Position numbers and translations under genes: made by a program
The notes under the pieces: generated by a model
Told to the model about the DNA's origin: nothing
What the model saw: the letters and a program-made list of their open reading frames with translations, nothing else
Database searches by the model: none
Assembly: GCF_900099965.1 (NCBI RefSeq)
Contig: NZ_FNDJ01000002.1
Coordinates: 434,001-498,000 of the forward strand
Direction: 5' to 3'
Source of the DNA: Nonomuraea jiangxiensis
Lineage (GTDB): Bacteria; Actinomycetota; Actinomycetes; Streptosporangiales; Streptosporangiaceae
Length of the DNA stretch: 64,000 nucleotides
Shown: positions 49,260 through 57,576 of the stretch, piece by piece
Position numbering within the stretch: position 1 is the stretch's first letter
Layout of the letters: every line of letters begins with the position of its first letter

Positions 49260-49903
49260 CGACCACGACCGTCACCGGCGCCGCCTACGTGCGGGCGGTG
49301 ACGCCGACCGCCGAGCGGGCGCAGGCCGACTTCCGGGTGCTGCTCCACGTGCTGTCCCGGCCCGGCCTGCTGGACGCCGTCCATCCCGGGAACGGTCCCG
49401 CGGCGCTGACCGTGGCCGCCGGGCTGGCCGACGTCGAGGTGCCCACGGCCGTGCTGACCGGGCCGGGCGAGGAACACTGGGCGCGGGCCCTGCACCTGGC
49501 GACCTCGGCCCCGGCCGCGCCGCCGGAGACGGCCCGCATGGTGGTCGCCCTGCGCCCGCCGGCGGCCGCCGAGATCACGGCGCTCACCCGGGGCGACGCC
49601 CTGCACCCGGAGTTCGGCACCCGGCTGATCGCCGCCGTCTCCGCGCTCTCACAGGAGAACGAGGCGGAGCCGCGCGATGAGCACATGGAAGGGCCCGAGG
49701 TCGTCCTGGCGCTCAGCGGGCCAGGCGTGCCGGGGACGCGGCGGATCCGGGTGAGCGGACTGGACCGCGCGGTGTTCAACGCTCTCGCCGCGGCCAACGC
49801 CGACTTCCCCGCGGGGATCGACACGTTCCTGGTCGCCGCGGACGGCACCGTCGCCGGGCTGCCGCGCAGCACCCGCATCGAGATCGAGAACGGAGACGAC
49901 TGA
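49256..49903 (+). CDS. phnH: C-P lyase core complex subunit PhnH
   Basis: A 215-aa subunit, with the ATG at 49256 overlapping phnG. Starts with the usual ERAQADFRVLLHVLSRPGLLDAV and ends with the GLPRSTRIE strand. The central EVVLALSGPGVPGTRRIRVSGL matches the PhnH glycine-rich loop. It is structural within the PhnGHIJ complex. A two-base spacer separates it from phnI. Confidence 0.92.
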   Translation: MTTTTVTGAAYVRAVTPTAERAQADFRVLLHVLSRPGLLDAVHPGNGPAALTVAAGLADVEVPTAVLTGPGEEHWARALHLATSAPAAPPETARMVVALRPPAAAEITALTRGDALHPEFGTRLIAAVSALSQENEAEPRDEHMEGPEVVLALSGPGVPGTRRIRVSGLDRAVFNALAAANADFPAGIDTFLVAADGTVAGLPRSTRIEIENGDD

Positions 49904-49905
49904 CC

Positions 49906-51117
49906 ATGGGGTACTCAGGTGCGAGCGGCGGCCACGAGGCCGTCCTCGCCGCCGAGAAGCTCGTCGAACGCCGGCGCTACGGCGGGGCAAGCGCCTGGCT
50001 CGGCATCGACCAGATCACCGGGCGGCTCGGCCTGGCCGTGGACCGGGTCATGGGGGAGGGCGGCCTGTGGGCCCCCGAGCTGGCGGCCAGGGCGCTGCGC
50101 CAGGCGGAGGGCGACGTGCAGGAGGCCGCCCAGCTGATCAGGGCCCATCGCTCGACGGTGCCACGGGTGGCCTACTCCGAGCCGGTGCACGCCGACGAGC
50201 TGCGGATCTCGCGCCGCATCTCGCCCGCATTCCGCAACCCGCCGGGCAGCCAGCTCCTCGGCCGCACGCTCGACTACGTGGGCCGCCTGCTCGACCTGAT
50301 GCCGGAGGACCAGGCCAGGGCCCGCCTCCAGGCCGCCGATCCGTCCCCGGAGCCCGTCCCCGCCGCCCACGACCTGACCGCGAACGGGCACCCGACCGCG
50401 AACGACCACGTGACCGCGAACGGGCACCCGACCGCGAACGACCACGTGACCGGGAACGGGCACGAGGCCGGCGGGCATGACGGCGGCGCCCACGGGGACC
50501 CGCGCAGGCCGCCGCGCCTGCTCCGGCTGCTGCGTTCCATGGGCATGGTCGTGGACAGGCGGACGGAGGGCGACCCGGAGCCGTACGACATCACCCGCGC
50601 CCCCATCCGCCCCGGCGTGCCGAGGTCGGCGCGGCTGACCGCGATGGCGCGGGCCGAGACCGGCGCGCTGGTCCACCTCTGGTACGCCAACACCTTCCAG
50701 CCCGGCAGGCACAACCACGAGTTCCCCGGCGAGGTACGCCACGGCGCCCTCCCGGTACGGGTCCGCCACCCGCTCACCGGCGCCCCGGTCACGGTCACCG
50801 AGGTCCGGGTCACCGAGGTGGAGACCATCGACGACCTCGACCGCGCCGAGGAGGACCGCAGCCGGCTCGACCTCGGCTACGGCATGTGCTTCGGCCACAA
50901 CGAGCGCAAGGCCATCGCGATGGCCGGGCTCGACCTGCTGGTGCACCGCGACGCCGGCCGGACCGGCGTGGAGCAGGAGGTGCTGCTGACCCTCGACGGC
51001 ATCGAGGCCTCCGGGTTCCTGGAGCACCTCAAGCTGCCGCACTACGTGGACTTCCGGTCGGTGCTCGACCGCAAGCGGGCGGTACGCGCCGCCATGGAGG
51101 AGGCGGTCGCCCGATGA
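49906..51117 (+). CDS. phnI: C-P lyase core complex subunit PhnI with repeat insertion
   Basis: A 403-aa subunit; E. coli PhnI is about 354. It starts MGYSGASGGHEAVLAAEKLV with the typical GGHEAV and QI...RL segments. The family core resumes with LLRSMGMVVDRR, TAMARAETGALVHLWYANTFQPGRHNHEFPGE, GMCFGHNERKAIAMAGLDL and FLEHLKLPHYVDF. Between about 145 and 200 lies an insertion of about 45 residues made of TANGHPTANDHV repeats, rich in His and Asn. PhnI is a nucleosidase that, with PhnGHL, attaches phosphonate to ribose triphosphate in place of adenine. Whether the His-rich loop binds metal is unknown. Confidence 0.93.
   Translation: MGYSGASGGHEAVLAAEKLVERRRYGGASAWLGIDQITGRLGLAVDRVMGEGGLWAPELAARALRQAEGDVQEAAQLIRAHRSTVPRVAYSEPVHADELRISRRISPAFRNPPGSQLLGRTLDYVGRLLDLMPEDQARARLQAADPSPEPVPAAHDLTANGHPTANDHVTANGHPTANDHVTGNGHEAGGHDGGAHGDPRRPPRLLRLLRSMGMVVDRRTEGDPEPYDITRAPIRPGVPRSARLTAMARAETGALVHLWYANTFQPGRHNHEFPGEVRHGALPVRVRHPLTGAPVTVTEVRVTEVETIDDLDRAEEDRSRLDLGYGMCFGHNERKAIAMAGLDLLVHRDAGRTGVEQEVLLTLDGIEASGFLEHLKLPHYVDFRSVLDRKRAVRAAMEEAVAR
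50377..50463 (+). repeat. In-frame 36-bp tandem repeat x2.4 inside phnI
   Basis: Two identical 36-bp copies (50377-50412 and 50413-50448) encode TANGHPTANDHV, followed by a partial third (TGNGH) to 50463. Each unit is itself two 18-bp half-repeats. It lies in a surface insertion absent from standard PhnI. Confidence 0.93.
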
Positions 51118-51968
51118 GGACGGTCACGGAGCTGGCCGGAACCGGCGGCCCCAGGGGCATCTTCGACGAGCTGTCCAAGCGCGAGGTGCGCAGGGCCGCG
51201 CTCACCGCCGTGGCCGTGCCCGGCTACCAGGTGCCGTTCGGCTCCAGGGAGATGCCGGTCGCCCGCGGCTGGGGCTCGGGCGGGCTGCAGGTCACGCTGG
51301 CGCTCGTCGGCCCGGGGGACCGGCTCAAGGTCATCGACCAGGGCGAGGACGGCGGCGTGAACGCCGCCAACCTGCGCCGCCTCGTCGTCGGCCACGTCGG
51401 CTGCGAGGAGGAGACCGACACCAGGCGGGCCACGCTGATCCAGTCCAGGCACCGCATCCCCGAGACGCCGCTGCGCGCCGACCAGACGCTCGTCCTCCAG
51501 GTCCCGGTGCCCGAGCCGCTGCGCGCCGTCGAGCACGACGTACGCGAGCAGCGCAGGATGCACGCCCAGGAGGACTACGCGCGCATGTGGGTCGGCCTGT
51601 ACGAGGACCTCGTCCGCAACGGCGTCGTCACCAAGAGCGCCGGCTACCCCTGCATGGTCAACGGCCGCTACCTGATCTCGCCCACCCCGATCCCCAGGTT
51701 CGACGTGCCGAAGCTGGACCAGGCCGAGCATCTGACGCTGTTCGGCGCCGGCCGGGAGAAGCGCATCTACGCGGTGCCGCCGCACACGCGGGTGGAGCCG
51801 CTGGTGTTCGAGGACGTCCCGTTCGAGGTCGAGCACACGCCGGGGGCGGCGTGCCGGCACTGCGGCGCGACGGCGTCGTACCTGGTGGAGGTGCCGTCGA
51901 TGGACGGCGCCGTGGCGTGGGTGTGCAGCGACACGGACTTCTGCACGCGGAACAGGGAGGTTCGATGA
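51114..51968 (+). CDS. phnJ: C-P lyase catalytic subunit PhnJ (radical SAM)
   Basis: A 284-aa radical enzyme. The non-canonical iron-sulfur and catalytic cysteines are C247, C250, C271 and C277 (CRHC and VCSDTDFC), matching E. coli C241, C244, C266 and C272. The glycine radical site is in AVPGYQVPFGSREMP, G37 corresponding to E. coli Gly32. LKVIDQGEDGGVNA and LIQSRHRIPETPL are strongly conserved. It splits the C-P bond of ribose-1-phosphonate-5-phosphate to ribose 1,2-cyclic phosphate 5-phosphate plus the alkane. The ATG overlaps the phnI stop. Confidence 0.97.
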   Translation: MRTVTELAGTGGPRGIFDELSKREVRRAALTAVAVPGYQVPFGSREMPVARGWGSGGLQVTLALVGPGDRLKVIDQGEDGGVNAANLRRLVVGHVGCEEETDTRRATLIQSRHRIPETPLRADQTLVLQVPVPEPLRAVEHDVREQRRMHAQEDYARMWVGLYEDLVRNGVVTKSAGYPCMVNGRYLISPTPIPRFDVPKLDQAEHLTLFGAGREKRIYAVPPHTRVEPLVFEDVPFEVEHTPGAACRHCGATASYLVEVPSMDGAVAWVCSDTDFCTRNREVR

Positions 51969-52801
51969 GCTGGGCGTTGAAGGTGGACGGGCTCGGCCGG
52001 GTCTACGGCGAGCAGGGGCCGCGGTCGCTGCCGGGGACCGGGCCGGAGCACGGCACCTCGGTCTCGCCCGCGACCGGGGCGGTGGTGGCCGCCTGGGACG
52101 TCGGCTTCGAGGTGGCGCCCGGTGAGGCGCTGGGCATCGTCGGCGAGTCCGGCTCGGGCAAGTCGACGGTCATGCGCTGCGTGGCCGGTGACGAGCGACC
52201 CAGCCGGGGCAGCGCCTACCTGAGCGCCTACGACGACGGGCGGACCGACGTGCTGGCGCTGGACGACGGCGCCCGGCGGCGGCTGCGCATCGACCGGGTG
52301 GCCGTGGTCTACCAGGACCCGGCGGCCGGGCTCGACCTGGACACCAGCGCCGGCGGCAACATCGCCGAGCGGCTCACCGCGGCGGGCGGCCGGCACTTCG
52401 GCCGCATCCGCGAGCGCGCCGCCGAGCTGCTGGAGCTGACCGAGGTGCCGCTGTCCCGGATGGACGACCCGGTACGCACCTTCTCCGGCGGCATGCGGCA
52501 GCGCGTGCAGATCGCCAAGGCGCTGGCCAACCGGCCCCCGGTGCTGCTGCTGGACGAGCCGACCACCGGGCTGGACGCCTCCGTCGCGGCCGGCGTGCTG
52601 GACCTGCTGCGCAACCTGCTCGAACGGCTCGGCGTCGCCGCCGTGGTCGTCTCCCACGACTTCGGCGTCATCGAGATGCTGACCAGGAGGGTGATGGTGA
52701 TGCAACACGGCCGCGTCGTGGAGACCGGCCTGACCGACCAGTTGCTGGAGGACCCGCAGCACCCCTACAGCCAGCGGCTCGTCGCGGCGGCCCGCGGATG
52801 A
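51965..52801 (+). CDS. phnK: C-P lyase-associated ABC-type ATPase PhnK
   Basis: A 278-aa ATPase from the ATG at 51965. Walker A GESGSGKSTVMRCVAGD, signature FSGGMRQRVQIAKALAN, Walker B PVLLLDEPTTGLD and the H-loop VVSHDFGVIEML are intact. In E. coli PhnK docks on PhnJ of the core complex rather than on a membrane permease. An N-terminal insertion (RSLPGTGPEHGTSVSPATG, about residues 19-40) before the first strand is longer than in E. coli. Starts and stops overlap both neighbours. Confidence 0.93.
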   Translation: MSWALKVDGLGRVYGEQGPRSLPGTGPEHGTSVSPATGAVVAAWDVGFEVAPGEALGIVGESGSGKSTVMRCVAGDERPSRGSAYLSAYDDGRTDVLALDDGARRRLRIDRVAVVYQDPAAGLDLDTSAGGNIAERLTAAGGRHFGRIRERAAELLELTEVPLSRMDDPVRTFSGGMRQRVQIAKALANRPPVLLLDEPTTGLDASVAAGVLDLLRNLLERLGVAAVVVSHDFGVIEMLTRRVMVMQHGRVVETGLTDQLLEDPQHPYSQRLVAAARG

Positions 52802-53553
52802 ACGTGCTGGAGATCAGGGGACTGGTCAAGACGTTCACCCTGCACACCATCGACGGCCGCACCGTGGGCGCGCTGCACGGCGTGGACCTCGACGTCGCCC
52901 GCGGCGAGCACGTCGCGCTGGCGGGCTCGTCCGGTGCCGGCAAGTCGTCGCTGCTGCGGTGCGTCTACCGGACGTACGTGCCGACGGCCGGCCGGATCCT
53001 GCTGCGTACCTCGGAGGGCACGCCGGTGGACCTGGCCGCGCTGCCCGACTCCGAGGTGGCCGACCTGCGGGGCCGCGAGCTGGGCTACGTGTCGCAGTTC
53101 CTGCGGGCCGAGCCGCGCCGGGCCGTGCTGGACGTGGTGGCCCGCGCCGGCGCCGCCCGCGGGATGGACCCGGAGGCGGCCCGCGACTCCGCGGCGACGG
53201 CGCTGCGCAGGCTCGGCATCGACGAGCGGCTGTGGGCCATGCACACCACCGTCCTGTCCGGCGGCCAGAAGCAGCGCGTGAACCTGGCCGCGGGCACCAT
53301 CTCACCGCCCCGGCTGCTGCTGCTCGACGAGCCGGTGTCGGCGCTGGACCCGGTCAACCGGGAGGCCGTACTGGCCATGATCGCTGACCTGACGGACGCG
53401 GGCGTGGCCGTGCTGTCCGTCTTCCACGACCTGGACGCCATCGAACGGCTGGCGACCCGGGTGGTGGTGCTGGAGGAGGGCAGGGTGGCCGCCGACGGGC
53501 CGCCCGCCGCCGTACTGCGTGATTCGGAACTGAATCTGGAGGTGGCCAGATGA
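52798..53553 (+). CDS. phnL: C-P lyase-associated ABC-type ATPase PhnL
   Basis: A 251-aa ATPase. Walker A GSSGAGKSSLLRCVYRTY, signature LSGGQKQRVNLAAG, Walker B LLLLDEPVSALD and VFHDLDAIERL. The VSQFLRAEPRRAVLDVVA segment is characteristic of PhnL. It is required with PhnGHI for the nucleosidase step, and PhnK and PhnL can form a heterodimer on the core complex. The ATG at 52798 overlaps the phnK stop. Confidence 0.94.
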   Translation: MNVLEIRGLVKTFTLHTIDGRTVGALHGVDLDVARGEHVALAGSSGAGKSSLLRCVYRTYVPTAGRILLRTSEGTPVDLAALPDSEVADLRGRELGYVSQFLRAEPRRAVLDVVARAGAARGMDPEAARDSAATALRRLGIDERLWAMHTTVLSGGQKQRVNLAAGTISPPRLLLLDEPVSALDPVNREAVLAMIADLTDAGVAVLSVFHDLDAIERLATRVVVLEEGRVAADGPPAAVLRDSELNLEVAR

Positions 53554-54749
53554 GTGCGCACGTGAGGATGCCGATGAGAGTGTTCGCGCATGGCAGGGCC
53601 GTACTGCCCGACCGGGTGATCGAGGACGCGCTCGTCGTGACCGAGGACGGGTTGATCACCCACGTCGGGCCCGCCCGCCCCGGCGCCGTGCCGGCCGAGG
53701 CGGTGGACCTGCGGGGGGCGCTGCTGCTGCCCGGCATCGTGGACACGCACTCGGACGGGCTGGAGACCGAGTTGCGGCCGCGGCCCGGGGCCGAGTTCGA
53801 GGTGGATTTCGGGGTGTCGAGCTTCGAGGGCCGGGTGCGGGCCGCCGGGGTCACCACCGTGTTCCACGGGGTGGCGTTCGAGTCGCACAACCGCAAGGGG
53901 CGTACCGTCGACCGGGCGCGCCGCATCGACGCGGCCCTGCGCGAGCGCGCGGGCTCGGGGCGCGCGCTCGTGGACCACCGCACCCTCTACCGGCTCGACG
54001 CCCGCGACGCCGAGGGCCTGGCGGCCCTGGAAACCTGCCTCACCGGCACGCCCGTCCCGCCGCCGCTGGTCTCGTTCGAGGACCACACGCCGGGGCAGGG
54101 TCAGTACCGGGACTCGGCCTTCTACCGGCGCTGGCTGGAGGGCACCGAGGGGATCTCCGCCGAGGAGGCGCAGCGGCGGGTGGAGACCCTCGTCGCCGAG
54201 CGTGACACGCGGATCGGCCAGCGGGAGATCGCCCTCGGGCGGCTGGCGGAGCACGCGGCGCTGGGGCGGGCGCGGCTGCTCGCGCACGACCCGGTGACCG
54301 AGGCGGAGATCGACGTGGCGGCGGCCAACGGGGTGTCGGTGGCCGAGTTCCCGACCACGATCGAGGCCGCCCGGGCGGCCCGCGAGCGCGGGCTGCGGGT
54401 GGTGGCCGGGGCGCCCAACGTGCTGCGGGGCGGCTCCCACTCGGGCAACGTGGCCGCGGCCGAGCTGGTGGCGGCCGGGCTGGTGGACGGGCTGTCCAGC
54501 GACTACCTGCCCTCCGCCCCGCTGGCGGCGGCGCTGCTGCTGGCCGAGCGGGGTGTCGTCACGCTGCCCCGGGCGGTGGCCCTGGTCACCTCCGGGCCGG
54601 CGTCCGTGGCGGGGCTGTCGGACCGGGGCGAGCTGGTCGAGGGCCTGCGCGGGGACCTGGCCGTCGTGACCGTGGACCGGGGCTGGCCGACCGTGCGGAT
54701 GACGGTCGCCGCCGCCGACATGCCGCTGCTCGCGGGGGTAGGGGCATGA
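53550..54749 (+). CDS. phnM: Ribose-1-phosphonate-5-triphosphate pyrophosphohydrolase PhnM
   Basis: A 399-aa amidohydrolase-fold enzyme. Metal-site landmarks are LLPGIVDTHSDGLE, FHGVAFESHN, SFEDHTPGQGQYRD, ARLLAHDPVTEAEI and GAPNVLRGGSHSGN with LSSDYLPSA. PhnM removes pyrophosphate from the ribose-triphosphate phosphonate before PhnJ acts. The ATG at 53550 overlaps the phnL stop, and its own stop overlaps the inositol-phosphatase-family gene. Confidence 0.95.
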   Translation: MSAHVRMPMRVFAHGRAVLPDRVIEDALVVTEDGLITHVGPARPGAVPAEAVDLRGALLLPGIVDTHSDGLETELRPRPGAEFEVDFGVSSFEGRVRAAGVTTVFHGVAFESHNRKGRTVDRARRIDAALRERAGSGRALVDHRTLYRLDARDAEGLAALETCLTGTPVPPPLVSFEDHTPGQGQYRDSAFYRRWLEGTEGISAEEAQRRVETLVAERDTRIGQREIALGRLAEHAALGRARLLAHDPVTEAEIDVAAANGVSVAEFPTTIEAARAARERGLRVVAGAPNVLRGGSHSGNVAAAELVAAGLVDGLSSDYLPSAPLAAALLLAERGVVTLPRAVALVTSGPASVAGLSDRGELVEGLRGDLAVVTVDRGWPTVRMTVAAADMPLLAGVGA

Positions 54750-55615
54750 CCGGGACGCGGCAAGGAGAGGAGCCCCAGGTGAGCGGTGGGCGCGGCTGGG
54801 GGGTCGGGGTGCCCGTGCAGGCGCATCCGGCGCTGGCCGCGGCGGCCTCGGCCGCCCTGGACGCCTACACCGTCGCGACCACCGAGCACGACCGCGCCGC
54901 CCTGGCCGCGATCGTGGCGGACGGCGCGGACGGCACTCCCACCATGCGCATCGACGTGCTCGTGGAGGACGCCATCCTGGGCGCTCTGGCGCGGCACCCG
55001 GTCAACGTGCTGACCGAGGAGACCGGCTGGGTGGACCACGGCTCGGCGGTGACGCTGGTCATGGACCCGGTGGACGGGTCGGCCAACGCCGCGGCGGGAG
55101 TGCCGCTGTCGGCCTTCTCCGCCGCCGTGGCCGTGGACGGCGTCTTCACCGAGGCGCTGACCGTCTGGCTGGACACCGGCCGGAGCTGGTGGGCCGGGCC
55201 GGGCGTGCCGTCGTCGCTGCGTACCAGCGGGCGGAGGGATCTGGCAGGGGCGGCCGTCTCCCTGCTGCGGCCGCACCCGGCGAACCCGCCCGCCGCCGCG
55301 GCCTGGTGGGAGGTGGCCCGCCGGGCGGCCCGCGTCCGCATCCTGTCCACGAGCTGCCTGGAGGGGGCGCTGGTGGCCCAGGGCGCGACCGACGCCTTCG
55401 CCGACGCCGCCACCGACACCCACCGCCTGGTGGACCTGGCCGCCTCGGTGGTGCTGGCGGAGTCGGCGGGCGGCGCGGTCAGGGACGTGTTCGGGCGCGC
55501 GGTCGAGCTGGACACCGACCTGACCAAGCGCTGGAGCGGCATCGTGGCGGCCACCCCGGACCTGGCCGACGAACTGGCCGAGGTCCTGAGCACCGCCTAC
55601 CGCGCGGCCTCCTGA
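54746..55615 (+). CDS. Inositol monophosphatase-family phosphatase at the end of the C-P lyase operon
   Basis: A 289-aa Mg-dependent phosphatase fold. The metal motifs are VLTEETGW (first acidic site), MDPVDGSANAAAG (DPxDGSxN) and DTHRLVDLAASVVLAESAGGAV (the usual WD-AA..EAGG block, with V for W). The ATG at 54746 overlaps the phnM stop, so it belongs to the operon. E. coli needs PhnP (cyclic phosphodiesterase) and PhnN after PhnJ; neither is present. This enzyme could hydrolyse the ribosyl phosphate product, or process a phosphonate-containing sugar or inositol ester. That role is inference. A bidirectional terminator follows. Confidence 0.85.
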   Translation: MTGTRQGEEPQVSGGRGWGVGVPVQAHPALAAAASAALDAYTVATTEHDRAALAAIVADGADGTPTMRIDVLVEDAILGALARHPVNVLTEETGWVDHGSAVTLVMDPVDGSANAAAGVPLSAFSAAVAVDGVFTEALTVWLDTGRSWWAGPGVPSSLRTSGRRDLAGAAVSLLRPHPANPPAAAAWWEVARRAARVRILSTSCLEGALVAQGATDAFADAATDTHRLVDLAASVVLAESAGGAVRDVFGRAVELDTDLTKRWSGIVAATPDLADELAEVLSTAYRAAS

Positions 55616-55636
55616 CCAGCCGCCGGACGGCCTGAG

Positions 55637-55656
55637 CGCGCCGGGCGGCCGGCGCG
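55637..55656. terminator. Bidirectional hairpin terminator between the phn operon and the ABC exporter gene
   Basis: Arms CGCGCCGG (55637-55644) and CCGGCGCG (55649-55656) pair perfectly around GCGG and are followed by TTT on the plus strand. It fills the 43-bp gap between two convergent genes. Confidence 0.8.
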
Positions 55657-55658
55657 TT

Positions 55659-57458
55659 TCAGGCCGGGGCCATGCCCCAGCGCCCGGCGCCCAGCAGGCT
55701 GAGGTGGTGGGTGTGGAACGCGTTCAGGGTGCTGCGGTGGCCGACGCTGACGACCATGCAGCCCGGCAGGCGCTCTCTGATCAGCCGGTACAGGGCGTGC
55801 TCAAGCCCCTCGTCCACGGCGGACGTGGCCTCGTCGAGGAAGACGAGGTGCGGCCGGTTCAGCAGGATCCTGGCGAATCCGAGCCGCTGCTGCTCCCCGG
55901 GGGACAGGATGCGGGACCAGTGGGCCTCCTCGTCGATTCGGAACTCCAGGTGGCCGAGCTGCACCTTGTGCAGCATCTCCCGCGCGGCCCGGTCCTCGAT
56001 CAGCTGCGGCGGCTCCGGATAGGCCAGGGCGGTACGCAGGCTGCCCATGGGCAGGTACGGCTGCTGCGACAGGAACAGCGTGCGCCCGCCGGTGGGCCGG
56101 CGGATGGTGCCGTGCGCGTGCGGCCACAGGTTGGCCATGCTGCGCAGCAGCGTGGTCTTGCCACTGCCCGAGGCGCCCTTGACCAGGAGCGCCTGTCCCG
56201 GGTTCATGGTCAGGGTCAGGCCCTCGATCAGCGGCTCGTGGTCGGGACGCCAGACCCGCAGGCCCTCGATCACCAGCGCGCCCGGATGGTCGGCCACGGT
56301 CGGCGACGGCAGCCGGCGGGCGTCGTGGTTCGCGTCCATCAGGGCCGTCAGCCGGTCGAGCGCCGCCCGGTATCCGGCGAAGGAGTCGTAGGAGTTCCGG
56401 AAGAAGGACAGAGAGTCGTGCACCTGGCCGAACGCGTCGGCGGTCTGGGTGACGTCGCCGAGCGTGATCGCCCCGGCGAAGAAGCGCGGTGCCTGGATCA
56501 CATAGGGGAAGACCTGCGCCAGTTGGGTGACCGAGTCGTTGAACCCCTGCAGTTTCAGTCTCCGCAGGGCGATGGTCCAGGCGTTGGCGATGACGGCGGT
56601 GAATCGGGTCGCCAGCGCCGCCCGCTCCACCCGCTCACCGCCGTAGAAGGCGATGTTCTCGGAGTGGTCGCGCAGGCGGATCAGCGCGTAACGGAAGGAG
56701 GCGGACAGCCCTTCGCGCAGGAACTCCAGCCTGATCAGCGGGCGCCCGACCCGGAAGGCGATCAGCGACGCCACCAGCACGTAGACGTAGGAGAGCAGCA
56801 CCATCGCGCGGGGCACCTGGAAGCCGAGGACCGGTACGGGCCCCGACAGCCCCCACAGGACGGCGGTGAACGACACCAGTCTGAGGGCGGCGTCGACCGA
56901 GCCCATCGACAGGGAGTAGGACTGCTCGGCGAACTGCTGGACGTCCTCCTGGATGCGCTGGTCGGGGTTGTCGACCGGCTCCGTCACGAACTGGCTCCGG
57001 TGGTAGGCCTGCCCCTGCAGCCAGTCGGAGATCATGTGGTCGGTCAGCCAGGTCCGCCAGTGGATGGTGAACCGCTGGGCGAGGAGGTAGTTGGTGAGCG
57101 AGCCGGCCACGTAGCAGGCGGCCAGGGCCGCGAAGAGCGCGATGGAGGACCAGAAGGCCTGCGCGTCCAGCCGTCCCAGCGCCGTGAAGACGTCGTTCAG
57201 CGCGTAGGAGATCAGCACCGAGAGACGTACCGTGAGGATCGTGAGCCCGAGCATGAGGACGACCATGAGCAGCGGTCCCCGGCTGCGCAGCGGATCGAAG
57301 TAGGGGAACGCGAGCCGCCGGAACTGGCGCCCCCACCGCGTGTACCGCGTGACCAGCCAGACCGCCACGGCACAGCCGGCGACGGTGGCGACGCACGCCA
57401 CCCCCGTCCACGTGAGGGAGGCGAACCACTCGTGCCGCCAGTCCCAGCCAGCCGTCAT
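55659..57458 (-). CDS. SbmA/BacA/YddA-type ABC transporter with fused ATP-binding domain
   Basis: A 599-aa half-transporter. The membrane domain (about 1-360) has five to six TM helices and the ABC_membrane_2/SbmA signature WRTWLTDHMISDWLQGQAYHRSQF, with DNPDQRIQEDVQQFAE and the EEA-like region DHSENIAFYGGERVE. The ATPase domain has KGASGSGKTTLLRSMANLWPH, the variant signature LSPGEQQRLGFARILLN and VFLDEATSAVD. Relatives (YddA, mycobacterial BacA, human ABCD) move peptides, cobalamin or fatty acyl-CoA. The ATG at 57458 follows a leader carrying a strong minus-strand promoter. Confidence 0.9.
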   Translation of the reverse strand: MTAGWDWRHEWFASLTWTGVACVATVAGCAVAVWLVTRYTRWGRQFRRLAFPYFDPLRSRGPLLMVVLMLGLTILTVRLSVLISYALNDVFTALGRLDAQAFWSSIALFAALAACYVAGSLTNYLLAQRFTIHWRTWLTDHMISDWLQGQAYHRSQFVTEPVDNPDQRIQEDVQQFAEQSYSLSMGSVDAALRLVSFTAVLWGLSGPVPVLGFQVPRAMVLLSYVYVLVASLIAFRVGRPLIRLEFLREGLSASFRYALIRLRDHSENIAFYGGERVERAALATRFTAVIANAWTIALRRLKLQGFNDSVTQLAQVFPYVIQAPRFFAGAITLGDVTQTADAFGQVHDSLSFFRNSYDSFAGYRAALDRLTALMDANHDARRLPSPTVADHPGALVIEGLRVWRPDHEPLIEGLTLTMNPGQALLVKGASGSGKTTLLRSMANLWPHAHGTIRRPTGGRTLFLSQQPYLPMGSLRTALAYPEPPQLIEDRAAREMLHKVQLGHLEFRIDEEAHWSRILSPGEQQRLGFARILLNRPHLVFLDEATSAVDEGLEHALYRLIRERLPGCMVVSVGHRSTLNAFHTHHLSLLGAGRWGMAPA

Positions 57459-57472
57459 GGTTTCTCACTGTA

Positions 57473-57526
57473 AATCCGATTTATACCGCTTTGTACGGAT
57501 TATAGGTAATAAGTGCCTTTTCGTAA
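57473..57526 (-). promoter_or_regulatory. Minus-strand promoter with overlapping AATCCG/CGGATT dyad
   Basis: On the minus strand TTACGA (complement of 57521-57526) and TATAAT (complement of 57499-57504) are spaced by 16 bp, a near-consensus promoter that would start transcription near 57492 for the ABC exporter. AATCCG (57473-57478) and CGGATT (57496-57501) form a dyad across the -10 and start site, a plausible operator. The patch is unusually AT-rich. Confidence 0.55.
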
Positions 57527-57576
57527 GGGGAGGTGGCCCGCGTCGCGGGTATACGCCGCTGTCATACCCTGCCCGC

